From DASTFP01 sp963744345 (GTDB lineage Bacteria > Verrucomicrobiota > Verrucomicrobiia > Chthoniobacterales > Terrimicrobiaceae), in the NCBI GenBank assembly GCA_963744345.1, contig CAVUTD010000012.1:207482-271481 (forward strand): a stretch of 64,000 nucleotides of DNA. Direction: 5' to 3'. Position numbers and translations under genes: made by a program. This document shows, in pieces, positions 43,790 through 51,576 of the stretch; within the stretch, counting starts at the first letter, position 1, and every line of letters starts with the position of its first letter. The notes under the pieces are model-generated. The model searched no databases, was not told the DNA's origin, and saw nothing but the letters and a program-made list of their open reading frames with translations.

Positions 43790-44229
43790 AACCCGGAAAG
43801 TTCAGCCGCATTCTGGGTGTTGCCGGGATGAGCGCTCCGGTGCTCTCCTCCTGCCGATGGTGGATAGGACGCGCGGCGCTGCTGGGCGAAGCCTGCGGCC
43901 AATGGGCGCAGTCCAGCGTTGATCGGCGAGGACCCGAGGCGCTGCGATCCATCATGGGACTTTGCAATCTGGTTAAAAAGCACACGGCGGCCACCATCGA
44001 CGCCGCTTGTCATAAGGCGCTCAAGGCCGGCGCCCGGCGACTCAAAGACATCCAACGCCTCATCGGTGAACCAAGCGAGCAGGGCAACTTTGCCTTCGCT
44101 CAAAATCACCCTTTAATCCGCGACCTGAGAACCTACTCCGACTTCATCAGTAAGCACCACTCACCTAACTATGACCAACAACACCCTCAAAAAATATGCG
44201 CACCGACTGCGTCTCTCGGGACTGCTTAG
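43790..44229 (+). pseudogene. istA: IS21 transposase IstA, C-terminal fragment
   Basis: Only the end of the integrase-like transposase: RAALLGEACGQWAQSSVDRR, GPEALRSIMGLCNLVKKHTA, IDAACHKALKAGARRLKDIQ, HPLIRDLRTYSDFI. The helix-turn-helix and DDE core are gone. The residues before about 43850 are already unrelated. Stop overlaps istB by 59 bases. Confidence 0.8.
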
Positions 44230-44956
44230 CACGCTCGAGTTGCGCCTCAATGAAGCCGAAGCCGGCAGGCTTCCCTACCACCAATTCCTGGAACTCGTTT
44301 TCCAGGACGAAATCAACGTGCGAGAGCAGCGCACAATCGCCCGGCGCCAGAAAGCCGCCGACTTCCGCGAGATCCGCTCTCTGGACAACTTCGACTTCGC
44401 CTTCAATGCTTGCATCGATCGCGTGCAGATCTACGAACTGGCCGCCTGTCACTTTATCCGCCAGCAGCGCGACGCGCTCCTTGTCGGCCCGCCCGGGGTG
44501 GGAAAGAGTCATCTCGCTCAAGCCATTGGAATCGAAGCGATCAAGGCCGGTTTCCTGGTGCTCTACCGTTCAGTGTTCGACCTTGTGCGCGAGCTTTCCC
44601 TCGAGGCAACCCAAGCCGGCGAGAGCCGCCTGTTGGGAAAATATCTCAAGCCCGATCTCCTCATCATTGATGACATGGGACTCAAGATCCTGCCGCCAAA
44701 AAGCGGCGAAATCCTCCTGGAGATCATCATGCGTCGCTATGAAAACCGCTCCACCCTGATGACTTCCAATCGTCCCATCGAAGAATGGGGAAAGCTCCTG
44801 AGCGACGTGCCTGCCGCCAGCGCCATCCTGGACCGACTGCTCCATCGCGCCGAAGTCATCGCGATAACCGGACGCAGTTACCGGCTCCAGGAAAGCGCCA
44901 ACCAACGCACATCGCCCAAGCCCAAATCCTCCCCAGCGCATCAAATGACAAAATAA
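44171..44956 (+). CDS. istB: IS21 helper ATPase IstB
   Basis: Complete 261-residue AAA+ ATPase of the DnaC/IstB family that assists IstA in target choice. Walker A is VGPPGVGKSHLA, Walker B DLLIIDDMGL, sensor region STLMTSNRPIEEWGKLL, and the end has the usual basic tail. Start ATG 44171 overlaps the IstA fragment. With IstA broken, it cannot act on its own element but might serve another copy. Confidence 0.93.
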   Translation: MTNNTLKKYAHRLRLSGLLSTLELRLNEAEAGRLPYHQFLELVFQDEINVREQRTIARRQKAADFREIRSLDNFDFAFNACIDRVQIYELAACHFIRQQRDALLVGPPGVGKSHLAQAIGIEAIKAGFLVLYRSVFDLVRELSLEATQAGESRLLGKYLKPDLLIIDDMGLKILPPKSGEILLEIIMRRYENRSTLMTSNRPIEEWGKLLSDVPAASAILDRLLHRAEVIAITGRSYRLQESANQRTSPKPKSSPAHQMTK

Positions 44957-45122
44957 GTGATTTGATTTGATCCAACGACTTGGGGAACCACGGTTCCCCA
45001 AACCCTTCCTCTAAGGGGAACAATTAGCAGCCTCCGGCTGAAAAAACGCGGCTCTCGCCGCCCATAACCACTTCACCCTTGCAACCACTACCGAAATCCA
45101 CTTAGAAAACCGTCGTCCAGGT

Positions 45123-45173
45123 GGTGCATTTTGATTCGACCCTGAGTGATGCACTTTGATCCGACCGCTGACA
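45123..45173 (+). repeat. IS21 right-end multiple terminal repeats
   Basis: GTGCATTTTGATTCGACC and ATGCACTTTGATCCGACC, 25 bases apart, then GCTGACA. Repeated 18-bp blocks at the ends are typical of IS21. The reverse complement begins TGTCAG. Confidence 0.8.
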
Positions 45174-46251
45174 TTTGCACGCTGATGTTCTTGCGCACGC
45201 TGATGAGCCGATAGGGCCGCGAGCATTTGAGGGGCTGATATTCTATCTCGGCAATATCCTCGCCGACCAACACCTTGTTCTCATAGCCCTGGAAACGAAT
45301 CATGCTTTCCTTGACTCGCTCGGGCTTGCGTCGCGGGCGGCTGACAATCTCGTAGCGTGGGAGCCGCTTCAAGGGCTTCCAGACCTCCTCTGGCAAGGCT
45401 TCAGCCAAGTTCACCACCTTGGGATGGGCATCCATTCCGAAAATGAATTTGACTTCCTGCTCATCCCACCGGTCCAGTTCTCCGGTCAAGGTAAAGTCGG
45501 TGTCCCCGCGCAGGGTGATTTTCCCGGCATAGGGTGTTACCAGTTTGATCGCCCGATCGATCCAGGGCACGCAGCCCTCGTGGCTCACGACATTGCCGGG
45601 ACGGTTGACCAGATAGAGCACTTCGTTGGTGTTGGCCAGGGAGACCACCAGCGGGGCATAACCCCAGATCCCTTTATAGGAAAGAGCCATGCCGCCTTTG
45701 CATTGCCCGAAAGTCGGCGCAATCGTGCCGTCCGTATCGATAAGGGCCTCCGTCAAAAAGCCCATGGGCTGGTGATTCCACACTCGCCGCCGCACCGTGT
45801 TGGTTATCTCCATCAGGTCGAGGATATCGTCCTCTTCAAAACGACGGGTGAAGTCCCCGCTGGTGGTCGGGTCCGGAATGCGCTGGGCGCCCAGACCATC
45901 GAGGAAGGCCTCATCATTGCGCCGCAGTTCAATATCTTCCAGCCGCATTCCCTCCAGCAGTGCATTGTAGGTCAGATTCAACACATGGTCGCTCTCATGA
46001 TAAGGAAGGTGCTTCTTAAGCAGATGCAGCCGGGAGTCGATTTCCTGCTGCAGCCCCAGTTTGTTGACCATCAGATGGATCGCGCCGATGCCCCCGCAGT
46101 TGACCGCCCTCGCTTTCTCGGCCATCTCATAATGAATATTGCTGACCTTCATGATCGGCTCCGCCTGATCGCTCCAGCCACGCTCCGGGTCCAGACGGCG
46201 TTGAATTCGGCGCTTGCGATTGCGCAGAATCTTAGCATAGTTTTTCTTCAC
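45174..46251 (-). pseudogene. IS1380-family transposase, cut by the IS21 insertion
   Basis: Starts at GTG 46251 (MKKNYAKILRNRKRRIQRRL). The DDE landmarks ALIDTDGTIAPTFGQCK and ITLRGDTDFTLTGELDRW are present, then KFIFGMDAHPK. The protein follows the family to SRPYRLISVRKNISVQ and at 45174/45173 runs into the IS21 end, adding 28 foreign codons. The last third with the catalytic Glu is not found elsewhere in the window. The element's outer end is near 46320 (AACCAAGGATTTAAGGGCA). Confidence 0.88.
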
Positions 46252-46353
46252 TCGAAATGACCTTTCTCTTTGGGTGGCTTCGGTTTACTCACCGCCATCA
46301 AACCAAGGATTTAAGGGCATTTCGAGTCTTTTGCGTCGTCCCCTACGATCAAA

Positions 46354-46410
46354 TCACGCTTCTTTAAGGACTAGTGCAGCGAGGCCGGTGATTATTAGTA
46401 GTTTTTTCAT
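46354..46410 (-). pseudogene. truncated exported-protein start
   Basis: ATG 46410 gives MKKLLIITGLAALVLKEA, a signal-peptide-like start stopped at the border of the IS1380 remnant. Its leader is a G-free CAACAACCAACAACC tract. Confidence 0.45.
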
Positions 46411-46458
46411 GGTTGTTGGTTGTTGTTGGTCGGCATTGTCCGGCCGGCCGGTGGCAGG

Positions 46459-46476
46459 AGACTTTAACCGGTCTGC
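46459..46476 (+). repeat. 18-bp motif shared with 31631-31648
   Basis: AGACTTTAACCGGTCTGC, identical to the copy near the glycogen phosphorylase chimera. It lies just past the stop of the exported gene at 46491. Confidence 0.6.
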
Positions 46477-46490
46477 CATCGGGGGGGGTG

Positions 46491-47117
46491 TTATAGGCTG
46501 GCGCCTTCTGCGCGAAGCTGCGAGCCGTCGATATAGCCTTGGCGATAGGCCTGATCCACTGCTGCTTCCGTCGAACCCTGGTTCTCAGGAATGGCTTGTA
46601 GCGCAAGAGGACCGACGCGGATCGATTCAATCGTCTTATTGACGTGGTCGACGAGACCCGGAATGCGCTCATAAATTAGGCGCACTTGAAAGGTCTTGCC
46701 GCCAAGCCATAATGTCATTCCGACCGAGCGTCGATTTCCGTGGGTTATTATCGCGTTCTCAATGAGCGCAGGAATACCGTTGATGGTATCTTTCCTAATA
46801 GTTGGTTTCGACCATCCACTTCTGTGGTTGTAAACAGCAAGCTGTTCTAAATCAGCCGCAGTCATGGAATGAAAGTCAGCCAGAGTTACAGCGTTCGGAT
46901 CGTTGTTCCGGACGTTAATTGTAACTGAGGCGACCTTCCCGTAAGCTTCATAGATGCTATAGGTCCCGTCGTCGTGTAGGTTGCGACCAGTGGATTTAAC
47001 CCGCCAAGCGCCAGGGATATCGACAGAAAAATATCCGCCAATATCAATTCGCTCAGCAAATACTGCACTGGCTGCCAGCACCATAATTGCGATTGTGGTT
47101 GTGATTAGTCTTTTCAT
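46491..47117 (-). CDS. exported protein of unknown function, DcrB/PsbP-like
   Basis: Protein of 208 residues with a signal peptide (MKRLITTTIAIMVLAASAVF, cut after AFA). The mature part (YFSVDIPGAWRVKS, SIYEAYGKVASVTINVRNND, RRSVGMTLWLGGKTFQVRLI, GLVDHVNKTIESIRVG) has the single-domain alpha/beta pattern seen in PsbP/DUF1795-type lipoproteins, in which a substrate-free fold is attached to secretion or envelope functions. Periplasmic. The leader AAGAACAACACC lacks a Shine-Dalgarno. A role in the island is unknown. Confidence 0.7.
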   Translation of the reverse strand: MKRLITTTIAIMVLAASAVFAERIDIGGYFSVDIPGAWRVKSTGRNLHDDGTYSIYEAYGKVASVTINVRNNDPNAVTLADFHSMTAADLEQLAVYNHRSGWSKPTIRKDTINGIPALIENAIITHGNRRSVGMTLWLGGKTFQVRLIYERIPGLVDHVNKTIESIRVGPLALQAIPENQGSTEAAVDQAYRQGYIDGSQLRAEGASL

Positions 47118-47262
47118 GGTGTTGTTCTTTCTAGTTAGTTGTTTGACCTGTCTTCTTCAGTGCCAGGGTGGTCAATCCCGACAGACGTCCGCACGGTTAG
47201 GCGCGGCGTGCGCCGCTCACGCCGCGGACTCGCGCATCAGGTCCGTTTGTTGACTTTTGCTG

Positions 47263-47520
47263 CTACGCCAGCTCCTCGTGCGGGGCTAAGACGCCAAGCT
47301 CGCGAGCGAACACTTCGAGATCGACGTGCGTCTGAACGATGCCACTGGTCCACGTGTCGACGACGTAGTAGTGACCGACGGACTTAAAGCCACGAGCGCG
47401 TTCGCCGTGGCGCAGCTTGCGGAGCGCTTTGCCGTCAGCAGCAAGAGTGCGATTGATTCGACCGATCAGCGCGCGCTGATCGATCGGCAATTTCAGTTTT
47501 GAAGATTTTGATGACATGTT
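47263..47520 (-). CDS. hypothetical island protein, YYVVD type
   Basis: From ATG 47520, 85 residues: LPIDQRALIGRINRTLAADG, KALRKLRHGERARGFKSVGH, YYVVDTWTSGIVQTHVDLEV, FARELGVLAPHEELA. A compact alpha/beta protein typical of phage or ICE cargo. No Shine-Dalgarno; family not named. Confidence 0.65.
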   Translation of the reverse strand, partial: NMSSKSSKLKLPIDQRALIGRINRTLAADGKALRKLRHGERARGFKSVGHYYVVDTWTSGIVQTHVDLEVFARELGVLAPHEELA

Positions 47521-47706
47521 GAGGTATACGCATATGGTGCGAAAGTTTGCTAACAAGGTTGGCACTTAGCGCCGCGCCGACCGATAGGTTTGTTGTTGTT
47601 CTCAGTTCTAAATTCATTCGGAACTGACTGCTGCTGTCGGCGATCTCTCGTCGAGGGCAGGGTGTCAGTTTTTCGGTTCCATCATCGTCCGTAGCGCCAA
47701 GGCCAG

Positions 47707-47790
47707 TTAGGCTCCGGCACCGGCGTCGGATGATGGTTTGCGGAGGCGGTTTTCGATGAGCTTTCGCACGACGCGTTTGACGATTTTCAT
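47707..47790 (-). CDS. possible 27-residue basic peptide
   Basis: MKIVKRVVRKLIENRLRKPS and an Ala/Gly end. It follows a repeated AAC/CAA leader (CAACAAACCAAA) like the neighbouring genes, which is the reason for listing it. Amphipathic and strongly basic. Confidence 0.35.
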   Translation of the reverse strand: MKIVKRVVRKLIENRLRKPSSDAGAGA

Positions 47791-48040
47791 TTTGGTTTGT
47801 TGTGTCGTTTGGTTTGTTGTTTCTGCGACGTGGTCGCCGGGGCGAGTTCCATTAGTAGAACTGCTATTGTAAGGTTAAAAGTTGATGTTATTATCGTTTC
47901 TTATTGTACGCACCGCAGGCGTCTTCCTTGCACGCCCAGGGACGAGCTGTTCTCCGGACGTGTCGGACGGTTCATGTTGTGGCAGCAGCGGGCTTGGGTC
48001 GAGTGAGCGTCCGGCGTCGACGACCATCAAGCGCGCCGAG

Positions 48041-48172
48041 ATGATGGACCGCGCGTATTTGATTTACGCTCGGGTTGGCGGCGAGTGGCAGCTCGTCAAT
48101 ACGCTCGGCTTCTTGACGGAGAGCGAAGAAGCGTCGCTGAGAGTGGGCGCGCCGACGCTGACATGGCGGTGA
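48041..48172 (+). CDS. small island protein
   Basis: At least 43 residues from ATG 48041 (MMDRAYLIYARVGGEWQLVN, LGFLTESEEASLRVGAP). The frame is open further upstream, so it may be longer. Overlaps the next gene by 10 bases. Beta-hairpin-like; family unknown. Confidence 0.5.
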   Translation: MMDRAYLIYARVGGEWQLVNTLGFLTESEEASLRVGAPTLTWR

Positions 48173-48333
48173 AGCAGCGAACCATCCGTGGCGCGAAGAA
48201 GGGCAAGAAGCCGTTGGTTCGGCAAGCGAAGAAGTCCGATCTGATTCCGCGCCGTTGGTGGCAACAGGGGAAGCTAGGTCGCGAGCTGAACGATCGCGTT
48301 CGTGATGCCGATCGTCATTGGATGGATAGGTGA
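48163..48333 (+). CDS. small basic island protein
   Basis: 56 residues from ATG 48163: RTIRGAKKGKKPLVRQAKKS and IPRRWWQQGKLGRELNDRVR. Highly basic, likely nucleic-acid-binding. Lies between two small genes with overlaps or 3-base gaps. Confidence 0.5.
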   Translation: MAVKQRTIRGAKKGKKPLVRQAKKSDLIPRRWWQQGKLGRELNDRVRDADRHWMDR

Positions 48334-48336
48334 AAG

Positions 48337-48753
48337 ATGGACGGACACGCCAGCGTCGTGATCATGTCCAAACTTGCGGCGTTCGCCGAGGTCTTGTTCG
48401 GCCACGACGTTGAGACCACGCAAATCACACGCGGCGGTGACGACCATCTCGACAATTACGGTTGCGAGATTTTCACGAAGCACCATTGCTTCGAACTCCG
48501 ATCGGCTGGCGGACACGTCCGGTTATTCGCCGCATCGTTGGATTCGTTGACAGAATCAACCATGCTTTGCGAAGTCGCAGCAATCGATCCGAACGCGTTG
48601 TCCACGTTGCGGACCGTTCTGGCGGCAACCGAAACGATCGCCGAAATGAAAGACGCCAAGAACACCGGCGGAATGACGATGCTTCGCCACATGATCGACG
48701 CCGTTCTTGCCACGCATGATCGCGAGGCTCACCGGCGTCGGCGGATGATCTGA
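48337..48753 (+). CDS. hypothetical island protein
   Basis: 138 residues from ATG 48337 behind AGGTGAAAG. Contains HASVVIMSKLAAFAEVLFGH, DNYGCEIFTKHHCFELRSAG, GHVRLFAASLDSLTESTMLC and a helical end. Good protein character, no known family. Last gene of the plus-strand run; a strong hairpin follows. Confidence 0.65.
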   Translation: MDGHASVVIMSKLAAFAEVLFGHDVETTQITRGGDDHLDNYGCEIFTKHHCFELRSAGGHVRLFAASLDSLTESTMLCEVAAIDPNALSTLRTVLAATETIAEMKDAKNTGGMTMLRHMIDAVLATHDREAHRRRRMI

Positions 48754-48762
48754 AAAGAAAAA

Positions 48763-48790
48763 CGCGCGTGGAGGAAACCAACCACGCGCG
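48763..48790 (+). terminator. intrinsic hairpin, probably bidirectional
   Basis: CGCGCGTGG and CCACGCGCG pair perfectly (9 bp) around a 10-base loop, 10 bases after the stop at 48753 and between converging genes. Only short A and C runs flank it. Confidence 0.6.
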
Positions 48791-48836
48791 CCAAAGAAGA
48801 TGCCACTATGGAGGAGGCATCACCGGCACGATATCA

Positions 48837-49061
48837 TCACGCCGCCGGTAGGCAACCGTCATTTTCCGCGTTCCATTTCTTATGGAGCGCCGCCGAAAGA
48901 TAGCATCCGCGAGACGCGTGGCCGCGTCGTTGGTCGATCATTGCCCACATTTCCGGCGTCAGCGAAACGCTTCGGGAGACGACGGATCTTCCGATACCAC
49001 TTCCCACCGGACGACCGGCACCGTTGCGTTGACCGCCATGGCCGTTGTTGTCGTCGGACAT
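48837..49061 (-). CDS. ribbon-helix-helix type DNA-binding protein
   Basis: 74 residues from ATG 49061. A Gly/Asn/Arg-rich start (GHGGQRNGAGRPVGSGIGRS) leads into RSVSLTPEMWAMIDQRRGHA and a second helix SRGCYLSAALHKKW, an RHH-like strand-helix-helix. Likely a small repressor of the island. Lies downstream of a Rho-independent terminator of the previous gene, so it has its own promoter. Confidence 0.6.
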   Translation of the reverse strand: MSDDNNGHGGQRNGAGRPVGSGIGRSVVSRSVSLTPEMWAMIDQRRGHASRGCYLSAALHKKWNAENDGCLPAA

Positions 49062-49104
49062 CGACGAGAATCATACGTTTGACCGGCCACGCCGCGCAAG
49101 AACA

Positions 49105-49134
49105 CAAAAAAAGAGGGCCAGATTTGGCCCTCTT
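49105..49134 (-). terminator. Rho-independent terminator
   Basis: A 10-bp perfect stem (AAGAGGGCCA/TGGCCCTCTT, 49111-49134) with a GATT loop; on the minus strand it is followed by seven T. It ends the transcript of the gene at 49170-49457. Confidence 0.82.
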
Positions 49135-49169
49135 CTCGTTTGGTTGTTGTTGTTTGGCATGTTTTAAAG

Positions 49170-49457
49170 TTACGGATATCTGCCCTTGCAGTCATCATAG
49201 CGGTAAGCGAGCGGCCGCTTGTATGGCAATCCGCTTGGACTTGGAATTTCGCGATGTTTACGAGGACTGCGCGGTATGAGCGCTAGTATGCGCGCCCTAT
49301 ACACTATCACCGGAATGGCAGCGAAAGCCGCAAACAAGACACGCGAGATTATCAATTCGGTATCATCATACACGTCGAAGATCTCTGCGAGGTAGTTTGC
49401 AACATATGCCGCGCCAGCCAGATAGACGCTTACAAATGCGAGAATTTTCATTTTCAT
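49170..49457 (-). CDS. small membrane protein
   Basis: 95 residues from ATG 49457: ILAFVSVYLAGAAYVANYLA and IISRVLFAAFAAIPVIVY are two membrane helices, followed by a basic tail (RARILALIPRSPRKHREIPS). Leader is CAACCAAACCAAACC with no Shine-Dalgarno. Terminated at 49105-49134. Function unknown. Confidence 0.62.
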   Translation of the reverse strand: MKMKILAFVSVYLAGAAYVANYLAEIFDVYDDTELIISRVLFAAFAAIPVIVYRARILALIPRSPRKHREIPSPSGLPYKRPLAYRYDDCKGRYP

Positions 49458-49472
49458 GGTTTGGTTTGGTTG

Positions 49473-49718
49473 TTAGAAAGGGTGCCGGGATATCGCTCCC
49501 GGATGGTAATAATAAACGTTGGCGTTGGCGTTGTTCATGTCGTGGAATAGTACGAACTTCCACAAGAGTCCATGCGCCACAAACGTCAAACAAACGTCAT
49601 TTCCTAAATGCAAGTCCGTGATGGAACCGGCGACCAGCGCGCTTTCGGTCGCCATCCGTCTCTGTAGAGACCTGTCCTTTCGGGTCATGGTTCGATATCC
49701 AGTTGGTTGGTTTTTCAT
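49473..49718 (-). CDS. hypothetical island protein
   Basis: 81 residues from ATG 49718 behind GGGGAG: TMTRKDRSLQRRMATESALV, GSITDLHLGNDVCLTFVAHG and LLWKFVLFHDMNNANANVYY. Unlike its neighbours it has a Shine-Dalgarno. Family not recognised. Confidence 0.5.
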   Translation of the reverse strand: MKNQPTGYRTMTRKDRSLQRRMATESALVAGSITDLHLGNDVCLTFVAHGLLWKFVLFHDMNNANANVYYYHPGAISRHPF

Positions 49719-49928
49719 TCTCCCCAACTGCTTACCATGACCTTCCTTTCTTGCTGAACCTTCAGGACACTACCGCGGTCGCGGCTCCGCGTCGCAGTAA
49801 GCCGAAGGGCGCGGTAGTCTCTTTGGTCGGTCCCTGCTTTGCAGACGCCGAAGCAGGCCATCTTGGTTCGGAGCACAGGCACGGAAAGCTTGCGGACCTC
49901 CGCCTTGAGGGTGCTGCAGTCCGCCTCC

Positions 49929-50141
49929 CTACTCGCGAAATTGATTCCAAAGCCGACGGAATCGGCTTTCGTAAATGATTTCGTAAAGCCGGGCCTTGTC
50001 GGGAAACAGCCGGTGCGCCTCGCTCTGCAGCTCAATCCGCGCTCTCTGGATCTCGCATTCAGGACGCTCGAAAAGGATAAGGGTGCAGACCCTATCAACC
50101 TTCCGTTGGAAGGCACGATACGCCTGCTCCGCCGCGTCCAT
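49929..50141 (-). CDS. small helical protein
   Basis: 70 residues: DAAEQAYRAFQRKVDRVCTL, ECEIQRARIELQSEAHRLFP, LYEIIYESRFRRLWNQFRE. Charged, helical and well formed; no family. Divergent from the aminotransferase operon. Confidence 0.55.
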   Translation of the reverse strand: MDAAEQAYRAFQRKVDRVCTLILFERPECEIQRARIELQSEAHRLFPDKARLYEIIYESRFRRLWNQFRE

Positions 50142-50170
50142 GCCTGCGAACAGAGCATTCAGCCGTCATT

Positions 50171-50293
50171 GGCGCAAGTTCCCTTGATATCGTCGAAACG
50201 AGTGATGTGGTGGTCTGGGAAGCGCTTTGTCGACTGGCGCAGACGGCAATCGAGCGCTATGTTTTGCCAAAGAGTTGGAGGATTGGGCGATGA
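50171..50293 (+). pseudogene. 3' remnant of a gene coupled to the aminotransferase
   Basis: A start-less frame reads DIVETSDVVVWEALCRLAQT, AIERYVLPKSWRIGR and stops with TGA 50291-50293, overlapping the aminotransferase ATG (ATGA). The overlap suggests that an operon gene once stood here, of which only the end remains. Identity unknown. Confidence 0.35.
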
Positions 50294-51576
50294 GGCACCC
50301 CAAAGTTACCGAGCCGTTTCCAGGCCCGAAGGCGCGAGAGATACTGGCACTTGATAAAAAATTCATGAGCCAGTCCATGACCCGGCTCTATCCGATTGTC
50401 GCCGAGCAGGGCTCCGGCTGCTGGATCAGCGACGTGGACGGGAATCTCTTCCTCGATTTCACTGCGGGAATCGCAGTCAACGCCACGGGCCATCTGCATC
50501 CGCAGATCACGGGGGCCATTGAAAAGCAAGCGCATCGGCTGCAGCACTTCTCGCTCGCAGATTTTTACCATCCTGTCGCCGCGCAGCTTGCGCAGAGGCT
50601 TGCGAAGCTATTTCCTAGCGGTGGCGATGGGCGTGTGTTTTTGTGCAATTCCGGCACAGAAGCAATCGAGGCAGCGATCAAACTGGCGCGCTGGCATACC
50701 AAGCGCGCGCATCTGGTAGCATTTCACGGCGCATTCCACGGGCGCACCACCGGCGCGCTTGCGCTCAGCAGCAGCAAGCCGGTTCACAAAGAAGGCTTTG
50801 GCCCGCTGCTTCCCGGCGTTACGCATGTGCCATTTTCGCTCAGCGGTCTGCGGTTCCTCGATCAAGTGCTTTTTGGAACCTTGCTGCGACCCACCGAGGT
50901 CGCGGCCATTTTCTTGGAGCCCATTCAGGGCGAAAATGGCGTAGTCATGCCCGAGAATGGTTTTCTTGCCGGCGTGTGTCGGCTTTGCGACCGGCACGGC
51001 ATGTTGCTCGTCGCCGACGAAGTGCAGACCGGCATGGGGCGCACGGGGAAGATGTTTGCGTGCGAGCATTGGGAGGTGGTGCCCGACATCATCTGCGTTG
51101 CAAAGGGCATCGCATCGGGACTTCCGCTCGGGGCAATCATCGCGAAGGCGAGCGTGATGGATTGGTCGGCAGGCAAGCATACCTCGACATTCGGCGGCAA
51201 TCCGCTCTCGTGCGCCGCGGCGCTGGCAACTATCGACGTGCTCCAGGGCGGTCTCATCGAAAACGCCGCGGCGATGGGCGAACTGCTCCTGCGACGGCTG
51301 CGAGACATTGCCGCCGGGAAGCCCCTCATTCGTGAGGTGCGCGGATGCGGATTGCTCATTGGCATCGAGCTGGAACGCCATGGCAGGCCTGCCATCGCGG
51401 AGCGCGATGCGCTTCTGAATACGGCGCTGCGGCATGGATTGCTGTTGCTCGGGGGAGGCGAAAGCGTTGTGCGGATGTGCCCGCCGCTCGTCGTTACCGC
51501 CGAGGAAATCGACATCGCGTTGGAGGTTTTTGAAAACGCGCTCGATGAAGTCTTGAATGAAAGGAGGGCAGCCTGA
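50290..51576 (+). CDS. class III aminotransferase, GABA-aminotransferase-like
   Basis: Complete 428-residue PLP enzyme. CNSGTEAIEAAIKLAR is the phosphate-binding region, LVADEVQTGMGRTG has the pyridine-N Asp243, and CVAKGIASGLPLG the Schiff-base Lys272. It transfers an omega-amino group (4-aminobutyrate, 5-aminovalerate or similar) to 2-oxoglutarate. The next gene, a semialdehyde dehydrogenase, overlaps its stop, so the pair performs amine to semialdehyde to acid, as in gabTD. The third gene, a VOC protein, may act later in the route. Close relatives include GabT and acetylornithine aminotransferases. Confidence 0.92.
   Translation: MRHPKVTEPFPGPKAREILALDKKFMSQSMTRLYPIVAEQGSGCWISDVDGNLFLDFTAGIAVNATGHLHPQITGAIEKQAHRLQHFSLADFYHPVAAQLAQRLAKLFPSGGDGRVFLCNSGTEAIEAAIKLARWHTKRAHLVAFHGAFHGRTTGALALSSSKPVHKEGFGPLLPGVTHVPFSLSGLRFLDQVLFGTLLRPTEVAAIFLEPIQGENGVVMPENGFLAGVCRLCDRHGMLLVADEVQTGMGRTGKMFACEHWEVVPDIICVAKGIASGLPLGAIIAKASVMDWSAGKHTSTFGGNPLSCAAALATIDVLQGGLIENAAAMGELLLRRLRDIAAGKPLIREVRGCGLLIGIELERHGRPAIAERDALLNTALRHGLLLLGGGESVVRMCPPLVVTAEEIDIALEVFENALDEVLNERRAA
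51562..51567 (+). promoter_or_regulatory. Shine-Dalgarno AGGAGG serving a second CTG start
   Basis: AGGAGG inside the aminotransferase C-terminus, 5 bases before CTG 51573. It decides the start of the dehydrogenase, whose frame has a TGA at 51558-51560 and no ATG, GTG or TTG before 51774. Confidence 0.75.

Larger units (their letters stand above)
43790..45173 (+). mobile_element. IS21-family element, left part deleted
   Basis: Comprises the C-terminal third of istA, an intact istB and a genuine right end with two terminal repeats (45124-45141 and 45149-45166) and the terminus CTGACA at 45173. It is inserted in an IS1380 transposase gene. The left terminus and most of istA are missing. Confidence 0.8.

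Noticed and set aside
45175..46260. Plus-strand 361-codon frame opposite the IS1380 transposase
   Set aside because: Antisense image of the transposase; no independent protein features.
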